A stretch of 64,000 nucleotides of DNA, taken from positions 1-64,000 of the forward strand of contig NZ_JAEMHL010000016.1 in the NCBI RefSeq assembly GCF_016458305.1, read 5' to 3'. A program made the position numbers and the translations under genes. Each line of letters starts with the position of its first letter. Positions within the stretch are counted from its first letter, which is position 1. Below the pieces are notes generated by a model, which saw nothing but the letters and a program-made list of their open reading frames with translations, had not been told where the DNA came from and did no database searches. Shown in pieces: positions 25,255 through 33,891 of this stretch. Source of the stretch: Geomonas anaerohicana (GTDB taxonomy: Bacteria > Desulfobacterota > Desulfuromonadia > Geobacterales > Geobacteraceae).

Positions 25255-28064
25255 GACGCACCTCCAGGTGCACGTTTGGCTTCCCGCTTCCTCAACCACC
25301 ACTTGCGTCCCTCCTCGGCCAGGAACAGCAGCACCGGGTAGCAGGCGATCACCCCCCAGAAGCGGGGGGGCAGCGCCGCCACCTCGAAGAGGCGCTGCAA
25401 GGGGGGAAGGTAGATGAGGGCGAGACAGAAAAGGAGCTGGAACGCGATCCCCGCCACCAGGAAGCGGTTGGCGAACAGGCCGATGCGCAGGACCGAGAAC
25501 CGTTCGCTGCGACAGCAGTAGGCGTTGCCCACCTGCGCCCCGATCACCCCGGCGAAGAACATGGTGCTGGCCAGGACATAGACATTCCCCCCGGGGGAAA
25601 GGAGGCGCTCGTGGTAGGGGACGAGATCCAGACGCGGCAGGTGGCGCAGGTCGGCGTAGCCGTAGCTCAGGTACACCAGGAAAAAGCCCGCCAGGCAACA
25701 AAGCGCCATCAGCGACCCGAGCCAGACCAGGGCCCGCAGGAGCAGCGCACGGTTCACCAGCCTCTCGCTGCGGGGGCGCGGCGGCCGCTCCATGATGCCC
25801 GGCTCCGGCGGTTCTGTGCCAAGGGCCAGCGCCGGGAGGATGTCCGCCCCGAGGTCGATGGCGAGCACCTGCATCACGGTGAGGGCCAGCGGCACGTTGA
25901 GCGTGATCTGCAGGATGAAGGGCCAGGCCTCGGCCATGTTGCTGGTGAAGATGTAGGTGACGAACTTCCTGATGTTGGCGTAGACCGCGCGCCCCTCCTC
26001 GATGGTGTTGACGATGGAAGCGAAGTTGTCGTCCAGGAGGATCATGTCGGCCGCCTCCTTGGCCACGTCCGTCCCGGCCAGCCCCATGGCCACGCCGATG
26101 TCCGCCTTCTTGAGGGCCGGCGCGTCGTTGACGCCGTCGCCGGTCACCGCCACGATCTCCCCTTTTTGCTGCAGCGCGCTTACCACGCGCAGCTTGTGCT
26201 CCGGCGACACGCGGGCGAAGATCACCGCGCCGGAGAGGGCCTGGTCCAGGGCGGGGCCGTCCATGGCATCGAGCTCCGCGCCGCTCACCACCCGGCACGG
26301 CTCGTCGGGCCCGAGCACCCCGATGCGTCGCGCCACGCTCTCCGCCGTCAGGCCGTAGTCGCCGGTCACCATGACCACCCTGATCCCGGCGCGGCGGCAC
26401 TTGTGCACCGCGCTCGCCACCTCCGGACGGGGCGGATCGTTCATGGACACCAGGCCCAGCAGGGTCAGTTCCCGCTCCACCGTCTCCGCCGTGTAATCAG
26501 GCATCTCCCGCGGCAGCCTGCGCTCGGCGACGGCCAGCACGCGGTAACCCTGGCGCGCGTAAGCGTCCACCTGGCCGAGCACCTCGGCCGCCAGGGCGGC
26601 GTCCAGCGGCAGGGCATTTCCGTCCCGGGCAACCGTCGTGCACAAAGCCGCCACCTCGGCCGGCGCCCCCTTGACGAAGGCGGTCTCCCCCTCCCCCTCG
26701 CGGTGCACGCTGGTCATCCTCTTGCGGGCCGAATCGAAGGGGATCTCGCGCAACCGGGGCAGGAGCGCGCCCTGCGCCTCGGGGTCCACCCCACCTTTAC
26801 GCGCGGCCACGATGAGCGCCCCCTCGGTCGGGTCTCCGATGATGCACCAGGGCTCCCCCTCCCCCTGTGGTTCCACCAGGCGGGCATCGTTGCACAGGGC
26901 CGCGGCGGTGAGCAGACGGGTGAGATCGGCGCCGGGGGCGCCTTGGCCGATCTCGCCGCGCGGGGCGTAGCCGACGCCGGAGACCTCGTGCGCGGTACCC
27001 TCCAGCCAGATCTCGCGCACCGTCATCTCGTTCTGGGTCAGCGTGCCGGTCTTGTCGGTGCAGATCACGGTGCAGCAGCCAAGGGCCTCCACGGAAGAAA
27101 GCTTCTTCACCAGGGCGTTTCGCTTCGCCATGCGCTGCACCGCCATGGCCAGGGAGAGGGAGACCGTGGGGAGAAGCCCCTCCGGGACGAAGGCGACCAC
27201 CATGCCCACGGCGAAGATGAAGCCGGTGTGCAGCTCGCGCCCCAGCACCCCCACCGAGAGCACGAAGAAGATGGTGCCGGTGGCCAGCGCCAACGCGGTA
27301 ACCACCCGGGTCATCCGGTCTATCTCGATCTGCAGCGGCGACGGGGTTTCCGAGGTGGCGGTGGCGAGGTGGGCGATGCGGCCGAACTCGGTGCGCATGC
27401 CGGTGGCGCAGACCACCGCACGGCCGGTTCCGGCGACGGCGGAGGTGCCGGCGAATATGAGGTTGGGGAGTTCGGTGCGGGACAGAGGCTGCCCGGAGAG
27501 CGGGTCCGCGCTCTTGCGGGCCGGGTGTGCCTCCCCCGAGAGGGTGGACTGGTCCACGCGCAGATCCCACTCCTCAATGAGGCGCGCATCGGCGCTGATG
27601 CGGTCGCCCGGGTTCACCAGGACCAGGTCCCCCGGGACCAGCTCCCGCGCCGGTATCTGCTGCTCCCCCCCGTCGCGCAGCACGGTCGCCTGGGCTGGCA
27701 ACAGCTTCTGCAGCGCCTCGACCGCCTGCTCGGCGCGGAACTCCTGCCAGAAGGAAAAGACGGCATTGATGAAGACCACGGACCAGATGGCGACGGCCAA
27801 CTCCGGCGTGCCCCCCAGCCAGGCCATGGCGCCGCCCCCCCAGAGCAGGAGCGCCATGGGGTGGCTGAAGTCGGCGATGAGTTTCAGGTAGAGGGGTTTT
27901 GCCGCGGCGGCGCGGATGGTATTGGGGCCGTAACGGGAAAGCCGCGCCGCGGCCTCAGGCGCGGAGAGCCCGCCGGCGGAGGTGCCCAGGGCGGCCATGA
28001 GCTCCGGCACCGGAAGTTCGTGCCAGGGGAGGTTGTCGTGAAGCTGATCGTGAGAGCCGTTCAT
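25251..28064 (-). CDS. P2-type cation-transporting ATPase
   Basis: The 937-residue ATPase has a cation-ATPase N-domain (PEAAARLSRYGPNTI), an actuator domain with LSGEAHP in place of TGES (first residue changed), the phosphorylation site DKTGTLTQNEM, nucleotide-binding KGAPAE, and hinge GDGVNDAPALKKADIGVAMG. TM4 reads PEGLLPTVSLS, like Na,K- and related P2 ATPases, and TM6 carries DLGADILPALALGTE. Ten transmembrane helices are expected. The cation is uncertain (Na+, K+ or Ca2+). The start at 28064 (MNGSHD) is preferred to a GTG at 28103, but neither has a strong ribosome-binding site. It is the first gene of a three-gene operon with two RCK proteins. Confidence 0.87.
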   Translation of the reverse strand: MNGSHDQLHDNLPWHELPVPELMAALGTSAGGLSAPEAAARLSRYGPNTIRAAAAKPLYLKLIADFSHPMALLLWGGGAMAWLGGTPELAVAIWSVVFINAVFSFWQEFRAEQAVEALQKLLPAQATVLRDGGEQQIPARELVPGDLVLVNPGDRISADARLIEEWDLRVDQSTLSGEAHPARKSADPLSGQPLSRTELPNLIFAGTSAVAGTGRAVVCATGMRTEFGRIAHLATATSETPSPLQIEIDRMTRVVTALALATGTIFFVLSVGVLGRELHTGFIFAVGMVVAFVPEGLLPTVSLSLAMAVQRMAKRNALVKKLSSVEALGCCTVICTDKTGTLTQNEMTVREIWLEGTAHEVSGVGYAPRGEIGQGAPGADLTRLLTAAALCNDARLVEPQGEGEPWCIIGDPTEGALIVAARKGGVDPEAQGALLPRLREIPFDSARKRMTSVHREGEGETAFVKGAPAEVAALCTTVARDGNALPLDAALAAEVLGQVDAYARQGYRVLAVAERRLPREMPDYTAETVERELTLLGLVSMNDPPRPEVASAVHKCRRAGIRVVMVTGDYGLTAESVARRIGVLGPDEPCRVVSGAELDAMDGPALDQALSGAVIFARVSPEHKLRVVSALQQKGEIVAVTGDGVNDAPALKKADIGVAMGLAGTDVAKEAADMILLDDNFASIVNTIEEGRAVYANIRKFVTYIFTSNMAEAWPFILQITLNVPLALTVMQVLAIDLGADILPALALGTEPPEPGIMERPPRPRSERLVNRALLLRALVWLGSLMALCCLAGFFLVYLSYGYADLRHLPRLDLVPYHERLLSPGGNVYVLASTMFFAGVIGAQVGNAYCCRSERFSVLRIGLFANRFLVAGIAFQLLFCLALIYLPPLQRLFEVAALPPRFWGVIACYPVLLFLAEEGRKWWLRKREAKRAPGGAS

Positions 28065-28231
28065 GGTCACGCGCCGGCCACCGCCGGGGCGGGCCGAAAT
28101 CACAGGGACATGGCAGCGAAAAGGGAACGCTTCAACTGTAATAGCAATTAGAAGGGAGTCAAACCGGTACTCATGGGAAGGTGCTGCAGAGGAGTGAAGG
28201 ATCAGCTACCTTACTCCCCCTCCCCTTGCGC

Positions 28232-28270
28232 TCCCCCCTTGTCAAAGGGGGGGACGGGGGGGATTTGCCT
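28232..28270 (+). repeat. CCCCCC/GGGGGG hairpin repeat, copy 1
   Basis: TCCCCCCTTGTCAAAGGGG then GGGACGGGGGGGATTTGCC. Architecture: short C/G hairpin, then ACRGGGGGGATTT. Full copies also at 40211, 51909, 59746 and 63849. Confidence 0.8.
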
Positions 28271-28316
28271 TGCTGCCAACGTGAGGGGGGTGGAGGCAGC
28301 GATCAGGGGGAAGCAA

Positions 28317-30068
28317 TTAGGCAACCGGCATGGTGAAGGAGAACACCGATCCCTTCCCCTGCTCGCTCTCCACCCGCACCGTCCCGCCGTGGGTCTGCAC
28401 GATGTGCTTCACGATGGAGAGCCCGAGGCCGGTGCCGCCGTTGTCCCGGCTTCTTGCCTCGTCCACCCGGTAGAAGCGCTCGAACAGGCGCGGCAGGTCC
28501 TTCTCCGGGATGCCGATGCCGCTGTCGCGCACCGAGATACGCACCAGTTCCCCCTCGCGGCAGGCCGAGAGCTCCACCTTGCCGCCCGGCTCGCTGTACT
28601 TGATGGCGTTGTCCAGAAGGTTGATGAGCACCTGCTCCAGCCGGGCGCGGTCCGCCCGCACCGCCAGCCCTTCCAGCCCCTCCGCACAGTTGAGCAGCAC
28701 CGCTTTCTCCTCGCCGCGCTGCGCCACCAAAAGGAGCGCATGCCGCGCCGCGTCGGCCACCGCGATCGGCTCCGGCTTCAGGGCCACCTCGCCGCTTTCC
28801 AGCTCGGACAGCGCCAAAAGGTCGCGCACCAGGCCGGAGAGGCGCTCGGCGTGGTTCAGGATGATCTGCAGGAAGCGCTCGCCCCGCGCCGGGTCCTGCG
28901 CCAGCGCACCGGAGAGCAGGGTCTCGGCGTACCCCTTGATCACGGTCACCGGCGTACGCAGTTCGTGCGAGACGTTGGCCACGAAATCGCGGCGGATCCG
29001 CTCCACCCGCTTCAGCGCCGTGATGTCGTGGAACACCGCCACCGCGCCCGCCAGCTCCCCCTCCTCCAGGAGCGGCACCCAGTGCACCAGCGTTTCCCTG
29101 CCGCCGGGGAGGGAGATCTCCTGGTGCCGCTCGGTGCGGCCGGAGAGCACCTCGCGGCAGGCAGCGTGCAGGTCCGGGTGGCGACTGATCTCCAAAAGCG
29201 GACGCCCCGCCACCTGGGCCGGCGTGTCGAAGAGAGTGCAGAAAGCAGGGTTCACCAGGGCCACGGTCGCCTCGCGGTCGGTCACCATCACCCCTTCCCC
29301 CATCCCGGCCAGGATCGCGTCCAGCTGCCCCTTCTCCGACGAGATCTGCTCCAGCTGCTGCCTGATCCGGCCCGACATCTCGTTCATGACCCGGGCCAGT
29401 TCGCCCAGCTCGTCGTGGCCGCTGATGGCGATCCGGGTGCCGAACTCGCCGCGGCCGATGCGGTTGGCGCCCGCGGCGAGCTTTCTGAGTTTCCTGGAAT
29501 TGATGTTGGAGAGGAAGTAGGAAAAAAGAAGCGAAGCGAGCACCGCCACCGCCAGGGTCGCGCCCAGGCTCTTTCTCAGGCGCTCTTTGGCCGCCTCCAG
29601 CTCGGAGAGCGGCAGCGCCAGGCGGATTACCCCCTTGGTACCGAAGGATGCCGCCACGTAGAGCATGTCGGTGTGCAGGGTCGCCGAGTAGCGGACCGCG
29701 CTGCCGATCCCCTCCCGGAAAGCGGCGATCACCTCGGGGCGATGCCCGTGGTTCTCCAGCCGGGACACCTGGGAGGGATCGACCCCGGAATCCGCCACCA
29801 CCCGCCCGTCGCCGGCGATGACCGTCACGCGGGAACGGATCGCCTTGGCCAGCGAGGCGGTCAGGGCCGGCGCGTCACGGTCGAGGTCGGCGATCTCCTT
29901 GAGCGCCACCAGCGCGGCCACCCGGGCCTGGTCCTGGAGGTGGGCGCTGGTGTCGCGGGTCATGGAGTGCTCCAGGCTCGCGGAGAGATAGAGGTAGAGC
30001 CCGGCGCCCAGGAAAAGCACCAGGGCCAGGTACGACCCCATCAGCTTCCAGCGGAAGCTCCCCCTCAT
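28317..30068 (-). CDS. PhoR-type membrane sensor histidine kinase
   Basis: The 583-residue kinase has TM1 (about 8-28), a periplasmic sensor segment, TM2 (about 150-172), a HAMP linker (GANRIGRGEFGTRIAISGHDEL), a PAS domain (about 240-345), HisKA with FVANVSHELRTPVTVIKGY, and HATPase_c (NLLDNAIKYS, DSGIGIPEKDL, GGTGLGLSIVKHI). It matches PhoR/VicK-type kinases. Its ATG overlaps the stop of the response-regulator gene by 4 bases. No pst or phoU gene is in the window, so the phosphate link is by similarity only. Confidence 0.88.
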   Translation of the reverse strand: MRGSFRWKLMGSYLALVLFLGAGLYLYLSASLEHSMTRDTSAHLQDQARVAALVALKEIADLDRDAPALTASLAKAIRSRVTVIAGDGRVVADSGVDPSQVSRLENHGHRPEVIAAFREGIGSAVRYSATLHTDMLYVAASFGTKGVIRLALPLSELEAAKERLRKSLGATLAVAVLASLLFSYFLSNINSRKLRKLAAGANRIGRGEFGTRIAISGHDELGELARVMNEMSGRIRQQLEQISSEKGQLDAILAGMGEGVMVTDREATVALVNPAFCTLFDTPAQVAGRPLLEISRHPDLHAACREVLSGRTERHQEISLPGGRETLVHWVPLLEEGELAGAVAVFHDITALKRVERIRRDFVANVSHELRTPVTVIKGYAETLLSGALAQDPARGERFLQIILNHAERLSGLVRDLLALSELESGEVALKPEPIAVADAARHALLLVAQRGEEKAVLLNCAEGLEGLAVRADRARLEQVLINLLDNAIKYSEPGGKVELSACREGELVRISVRDSGIGIPEKDLPRLFERFYRVDEARSRDNGGTGLGLSIVKHIVQTHGGTVRVESEQGKGSVFSFTMPVA

Positions 30069-30745
30069 GCCTCCTCCAGCTTGTAGCCGAAGCCGCGCAC
30101 GGTCTTGATCATGTCACCGGCCACGCCCAGCTTGGTGCGCAGGCGGGTCATGTGGGTATCGACGGTGCGGGTGTCGCCCAGGTAGTTGTAGCCCCAGACG
30201 TTCTGCAACAGGATCTCCCGGCTCTGCACCCGCCCCAGCCGCTCGGCCAGGTTCATGAGCAGCTTGAACTCGGTGGAGGTCAGTTGCACCTCCTCCCCCG
30301 CCACCTCCACCCGGTGTGCCTCGGTGTCGATGCGCAGCGTCCCCAGCGTGAGTGGGGTTCCCTTCCCCGCCTGTTCGCCGCCGCGGCGCAGCACGGCGCG
30401 CACCCTGAGCATCAGTTCCCGGGTGGAAAACGGCTTCACCACGTAGTCGTCCGCGCCCATCTCGAAGCCGACCACCCGGTCGATCTCCTCCCCCTTGGCG
30501 GTCAGCATGATCACCGGGATGGAGCTGGTCTGCTCACCCCCCTTGAGCAGGCGGCACACCTCGGTGCCCATCATACCCGGCAGCATCAGGTCGAGCAGGA
30601 TCAGGTCCGGCCGGTGGCGACGCGCCTCGCTCAAACCGGAGTTGCCGTCCCCGGCAATCAGGCAGTGGTACCCCTCCTGTTCCAGATGGAAAGCCACCAG
30701 TTCTGCCAGATCCCTCTCATCCTCTATCACCAGTACCGTCGGCAT
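30065..30745 (-). CDS. PhoB-type OmpR-family response regulator
   Basis: The 226-residue protein has a receiver domain (VIEDERDLAEL; phosphoacceptor in LILLDLMLPGMMG, about D52; VKPFSTREL lysine) and a winged-helix C-terminal domain (LTLGTLRIDTEAHRV, LTSTEFKLLMNLAERLG, VDTHMTRLRTKLG, TVRGFGYKLEEA). AAGGA lies 7 bases before the ATG at 30745; an upstream ATG at 30790 is disfavoured. It is first in an operon with its kinase (ATGA overlap). Confidence 0.9.
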   Translation of the reverse strand: MPTVLVIEDERDLAELVAFHLEQEGYHCLIAGDGNSGLSEARRHRPDLILLDLMLPGMMGTEVCRLLKGGEQTSSIPVIMLTAKGEEIDRVVGFEMGADDYVVKPFSTRELMLRVRAVLRRGGEQAGKGTPLTLGTLRIDTEAHRVEVAGEEVQLTSTEFKLLMNLAERLGRVQSREILLQNVWGYNYLGDTRTVDTHMTRLRTKLGVAGDMIKTVRGFGYKLEEA

Positions 30746-30848
30746 CGCTGCTTCCTTTCGCTTCTCATGTGAATAGCCAGACAGCTGCATATTTAACGAC
30801 TACGGAGCGGATGTCAACGATTATGCAGAGATGGAAAACCCATTTTGT

Positions 30849-30933
30849 AACGCAAAGCCGCAAAGGCGCAAAGAAGGCAAAAAACAAAAGGACTTTAGGT
30901 ACTCTTAGCGTCCTTGCGCCATTGCGTTAAATA
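30849..30933. repeat. AACGCAAAG-family paired inverted repeat, copy 1
   Basis: Left arm AACGCAAAGCCGCAAAGG-CGCAAAG (30849-30873); diverged right arm CTTAGCGTCCTTGCGCC-ATTGCGTTAA (30904-30930). A/T-rich spacer of about 30 bases. Confidence 0.75.
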
Positions 30934-30965
30934 CAGGCTTCTGCTTGTTTCGTTTTTAAACCATC

Positions 30966-31064
30966 AACGCAAAGACGCGGAGCCGCAAAGGCGCAAGGGG
31001 TAAACAATTCAAAAGCTTTTAAAGTTTTTCTTCGCGTCTCGGCGTCTTTGCGCCTTTGCGTTGA
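30966..31064. repeat. AACGCAAAG-family paired inverted repeat, copy 2
   Basis: Left arm AACGCAAAGACGCGGAGCC-GCAAAGGCGCAAGG (30966-30998); right arm ending GCGCCTTTGCGTTGA (to 31064), starting CTTCGCGTCTCGGCGTC at about 31030. Spacer is about 31 A/T-rich bases. Confidence 0.75.
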
Positions 31065-31194
31065 GGCTTTTGCCTCTCTTTCACATGGCCCCCCCGCACG
31101 TTCATTTAAATTGGTGATTTTTAATTTTGCTCCGCTATACTCCACCAATGTGCCTGCGGCAGCCGGGGCACACATGAGTGCCAAGGGGCGACAT

Positions 31195-33801
31195 ATGAGC
31201 AACAGCATCAGCGATTACGGCATCATCGGCAACCTGCAGTCGGTGGCCCTGGTCGGGCGCAACGGCGCCATCGACTGGCTCTGCCTGCCGCACATCGATT
31301 CCCCCAGCGTCTTCGCCGCGCTCCTGGACGGGGAGCGCGGCGGCACCTTCTCGGTCACCCCGGAAGGGGAATGGGACTCCACCCTCTCCTACCTCGACGA
31401 CAGCAACGTCCTCACCGCGCGCTTCCGCACCCGCAGCGGCAGTTGCACCCTCACCGACTTCCTCACCCTCCCCGAGCCCAAGGGGAAGGACGGCCTGCGC
31501 GACTTCGTGCTGTTGCGCCTGATCAAGGTCGACAGCGGACAGATCAGGCTCCGGGTGCGCTTCTCCCCCAGGTTCGACTACGGCCGCGTCACCCCGGAAC
31601 TCACGCTGCATCCGGGACGCGGCGTAGTCGCCCACGGCGGTGACACCGTGGTCGCCCTCTCCTGCACCGGTGAACTCGCGGTCAGGGACGGCGACGCCGA
31701 GGGGGTCTGGGACCTGCGCCAGGGTGACCGGGCCGTGCTGCGGCTGCACTTCGGGGCACGCGAGCCCGATCCGATCTCCGAAGGGAGCGCCGAACACCTG
31801 CTGGTGGAAACCCTCGCCTTCTGGCGCGACTGGCTGCATACGAGCGGCACCGGCTTTTTCAACGAGCTCGGCCCGCACCGGGTCCCGGTGATCCGCTCCC
31901 TGCTGGTGCTGAAGCTCCTCTGCTTCGAGCCGCAGGGGACCATGGCCGCGGCGGCCACCACCTCACTCCCCGAGGCGATCGGCGGGGTGCGCAACTGGGA
32001 CTACCGCTACTCCTGGGTGCGCGACACCTCCATGGCGCTCACCGCCCTGTTCGAGGTAGGGCACTTCGACGAGGTGCAGAGCTACCTGGGCTGGCTGGAA
32101 GAGGTGATCCTGAAGAGCAGGAGAAACGAGCTGCAGGTGATGTACCGCATGGACGGCACCGGCAAGCTTGACGAGTACGAGCTGCCCCACCTGGAGGGTT
32201 ACCGCGGCTCCGCCCCGGTGCGCATCGGCAACCAGGCCTCCTCCCAGAAGCAGTTCAGCATCTACGGCCATGTCCTGATCGCGGCCCACCTGGCCTTGAG
32301 CCGCAACCGCGAGACCGCCCCCCGGATGTGGCAGGGCCTGAGCCTCATGTGCGACTTCGCCCGGGACCACTGGCGCGAGGCCGACTGGAGCATCTGGGAG
32401 ATCCGCGGCGAGCCCAGGCACTACGTCCACTCCAAGTCCATGTGCTGGGTGACCCTGGACCGCGGCCTGCGCATCGCACGGCACCTTGGCCTCCCGCCTG
32501 GAGAAGGATGGGAGGCGGCGCGCGCCGACATCGAGAGCGAGGTGCAGTCGCGCGGCTGGAGCGCCTCACGGCAGGCCTACACCATGTGGTACGACAGCGA
32601 CACCCTGGACGGCAGCGCGCTGCTCATGTCCATCAGCGACTTCATCCCCTACGACGATCCCCGCATGCTGGCCACGGTGGATGCCTTGCGCATGGACCTC
32701 ACCGAGGACGGCTTCCTCTACCGCTACCGCACCGACGACGGGCTCCCAGGGCGCGACGGCACCTTCCTCGCCTGCACGCTGTGGCTGATCACCAACCTGG
32801 CCAAGCAGGGGGAAATCGAGGAAGCGGACCTCCTGTTGGGACGCGTGAACCAGGTGGGGGGACACCTGCACCTGCTGGCCGAGGAGTACGATCCCATCTG
32901 GCAGGAGCAGCTGGGCAACTTCCCGCAGGCCTTCAGCCACGAGGCGTACATCGTCGCCGCCACCGCGCTCGCCAACGCCAAGGCGGACGAACGGCGCAGG
33001 CCCGAGCCCCCTGAACTGTTCCTCCCCGAGGCGCCACACGGCAAGTCTGCCGCCACCCCGCAGCAACTGGCGCACCTGCTGGCCGAGGTGGCCCTCGATC
33101 ACGCCGAGGAGGGGCATCCCGACTACGGCAGGCTCGCCAGGGCCGGCATGCGGGAGAGAGTCGCCGAGGCCTTGGCGTCGCTGGCCGCCTTCGACCTGGA
33201 CAGCCTGCAGGATGTCGCCGAGCGGACCAGCTTCTGGTGCAACCTGCACACCCTGGTGGTGATCCACGCCGTGCTCGCGCTTAAGCCGCGGGTGTCGGTG
33301 AAGGAGATCCCGAAGTTCTATCGCAAGGCGGGATGCCGCATCGACCGGGAGGAGTACAGTGCCGAGGCGATCCTGCACGGCATCCTGCGCGGCAACCGAC
33401 CGGCGCCGGGGTGGCTCCTCCCTCCCCTTCCCCCCGGCGACCCGCGCCTGCACCGCTCCGTCCGCCCCAGCGACCCGCGGGTCCTGTTCGCGGTTTACAC
33501 CGCCACCGCCTCGTCGCCTCCCATCACCGTCCTCACCCCGGCCAACCTGGAGGACGAGCTTTCGTCGGCGCTGCGGCGTTACCTTGGGCGTGAGGCGCGC
33601 CTGGACCTGGCGGAAAGGAAGCTGGTGCTGCCACGCATTTTCAAGTGGTTCGACGACCCGGGCCGGACCGCGCATGACGTGGCGGTGTTCGTCGCCGGCT
33701 ACACCGACGCCGAAACCGCCCGCGAAATAAGGGAACACCCCGAATCGTTCACCATCGAGTACGCGCAATACGACTGGCGGCTCGCCGCGCCCAGGCGCTG
33801 A
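31195..33801 (+). CDS. Glucoamylase-like GH15 enzyme fused to a DUF547 domain
   Basis: The 868-residue protein has an N-terminal trehalase-like domain (IIGNLQSVALVGRNGAIDW, about 7-25) and a GH15 (alpha/alpha)6 catalytic domain (about 215-590). The signature blocks are GVRNWDYRYSWVRDTSMAL, WEIRGEPRHYVHSKSMCWV with the first catalytic Glu, and NFPQAFSHEAYIVAA. Residues about 610-860 form a separate DUF547-like domain (FWCNLHTLVVIHAVLALKP, AILHGILRGN, SDPRVLFAVY, LPRIFKWFDD). GH15 enzymes release glucose from alpha-glucans or hydrolyse trehalose; no secretion signal is present. AAGGGG lies 6 bases before the ATG at 31195. Confidence 0.88.
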   Translation: MSNSISDYGIIGNLQSVALVGRNGAIDWLCLPHIDSPSVFAALLDGERGGTFSVTPEGEWDSTLSYLDDSNVLTARFRTRSGSCTLTDFLTLPEPKGKDGLRDFVLLRLIKVDSGQIRLRVRFSPRFDYGRVTPELTLHPGRGVVAHGGDTVVALSCTGELAVRDGDAEGVWDLRQGDRAVLRLHFGAREPDPISEGSAEHLLVETLAFWRDWLHTSGTGFFNELGPHRVPVIRSLLVLKLLCFEPQGTMAAAATTSLPEAIGGVRNWDYRYSWVRDTSMALTALFEVGHFDEVQSYLGWLEEVILKSRRNELQVMYRMDGTGKLDEYELPHLEGYRGSAPVRIGNQASSQKQFSIYGHVLIAAHLALSRNRETAPRMWQGLSLMCDFARDHWREADWSIWEIRGEPRHYVHSKSMCWVTLDRGLRIARHLGLPPGEGWEAARADIESEVQSRGWSASRQAYTMWYDSDTLDGSALLMSISDFIPYDDPRMLATVDALRMDLTEDGFLYRYRTDDGLPGRDGTFLACTLWLITNLAKQGEIEEADLLLGRVNQVGGHLHLLAEEYDPIWQEQLGNFPQAFSHEAYIVAATALANAKADERRRPEPPELFLPEAPHGKSAATPQQLAHLLAEVALDHAEEGHPDYGRLARAGMRERVAEALASLAAFDLDSLQDVAERTSFWCNLHTLVVIHAVLALKPRVSVKEIPKFYRKAGCRIDREEYSAEAILHGILRGNRPAPGWLLPPLPPGDPRLHRSVRPSDPRVLFAVYTATASSPPITVLTPANLEDELSSALRRYLGREARLDLAERKLVLPRIFKWFDDPGRTAHDVAVFVAGYTDAETAREIREHPESFTIEYAQYDWRLAAPRR

Positions 33802-33891
33802 GGGCGGCATAACCGACTGACGATGATCGCGAGGTTGACGCCAACATGACTGCGGCACCGGCGCAGCAGACCGCGCCGCGGGAGGAATCGC

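Larger units (their letters stand above)
30746..31194. other. Gene-free stretch between phoB-like gene and GH15 gene
   Basis: Divergent promoter region filled by two consecutive paired inverted repeats of the AACGCAAAG family (30849-30933 and 30966-31064). A possible promoter for the GH15 gene is TTGGTG (31111) with TATACT (31136). Confidence 0.55.

Noticed and set aside
24604-26400. Long minus-strand frame of 598 codons
   Set aside because: Only the last 216 codons (from 25254) are the RCK protein; the rest is a shadow frame of the P-type ATPase.
30849-31064. c-di-GMP (GEMM) riboswitch because of the CGCAAAGCC word
   Set aside because: The word is part of a repeat; the GEMM tetraloop, receptor and other conserved boxes are missing.
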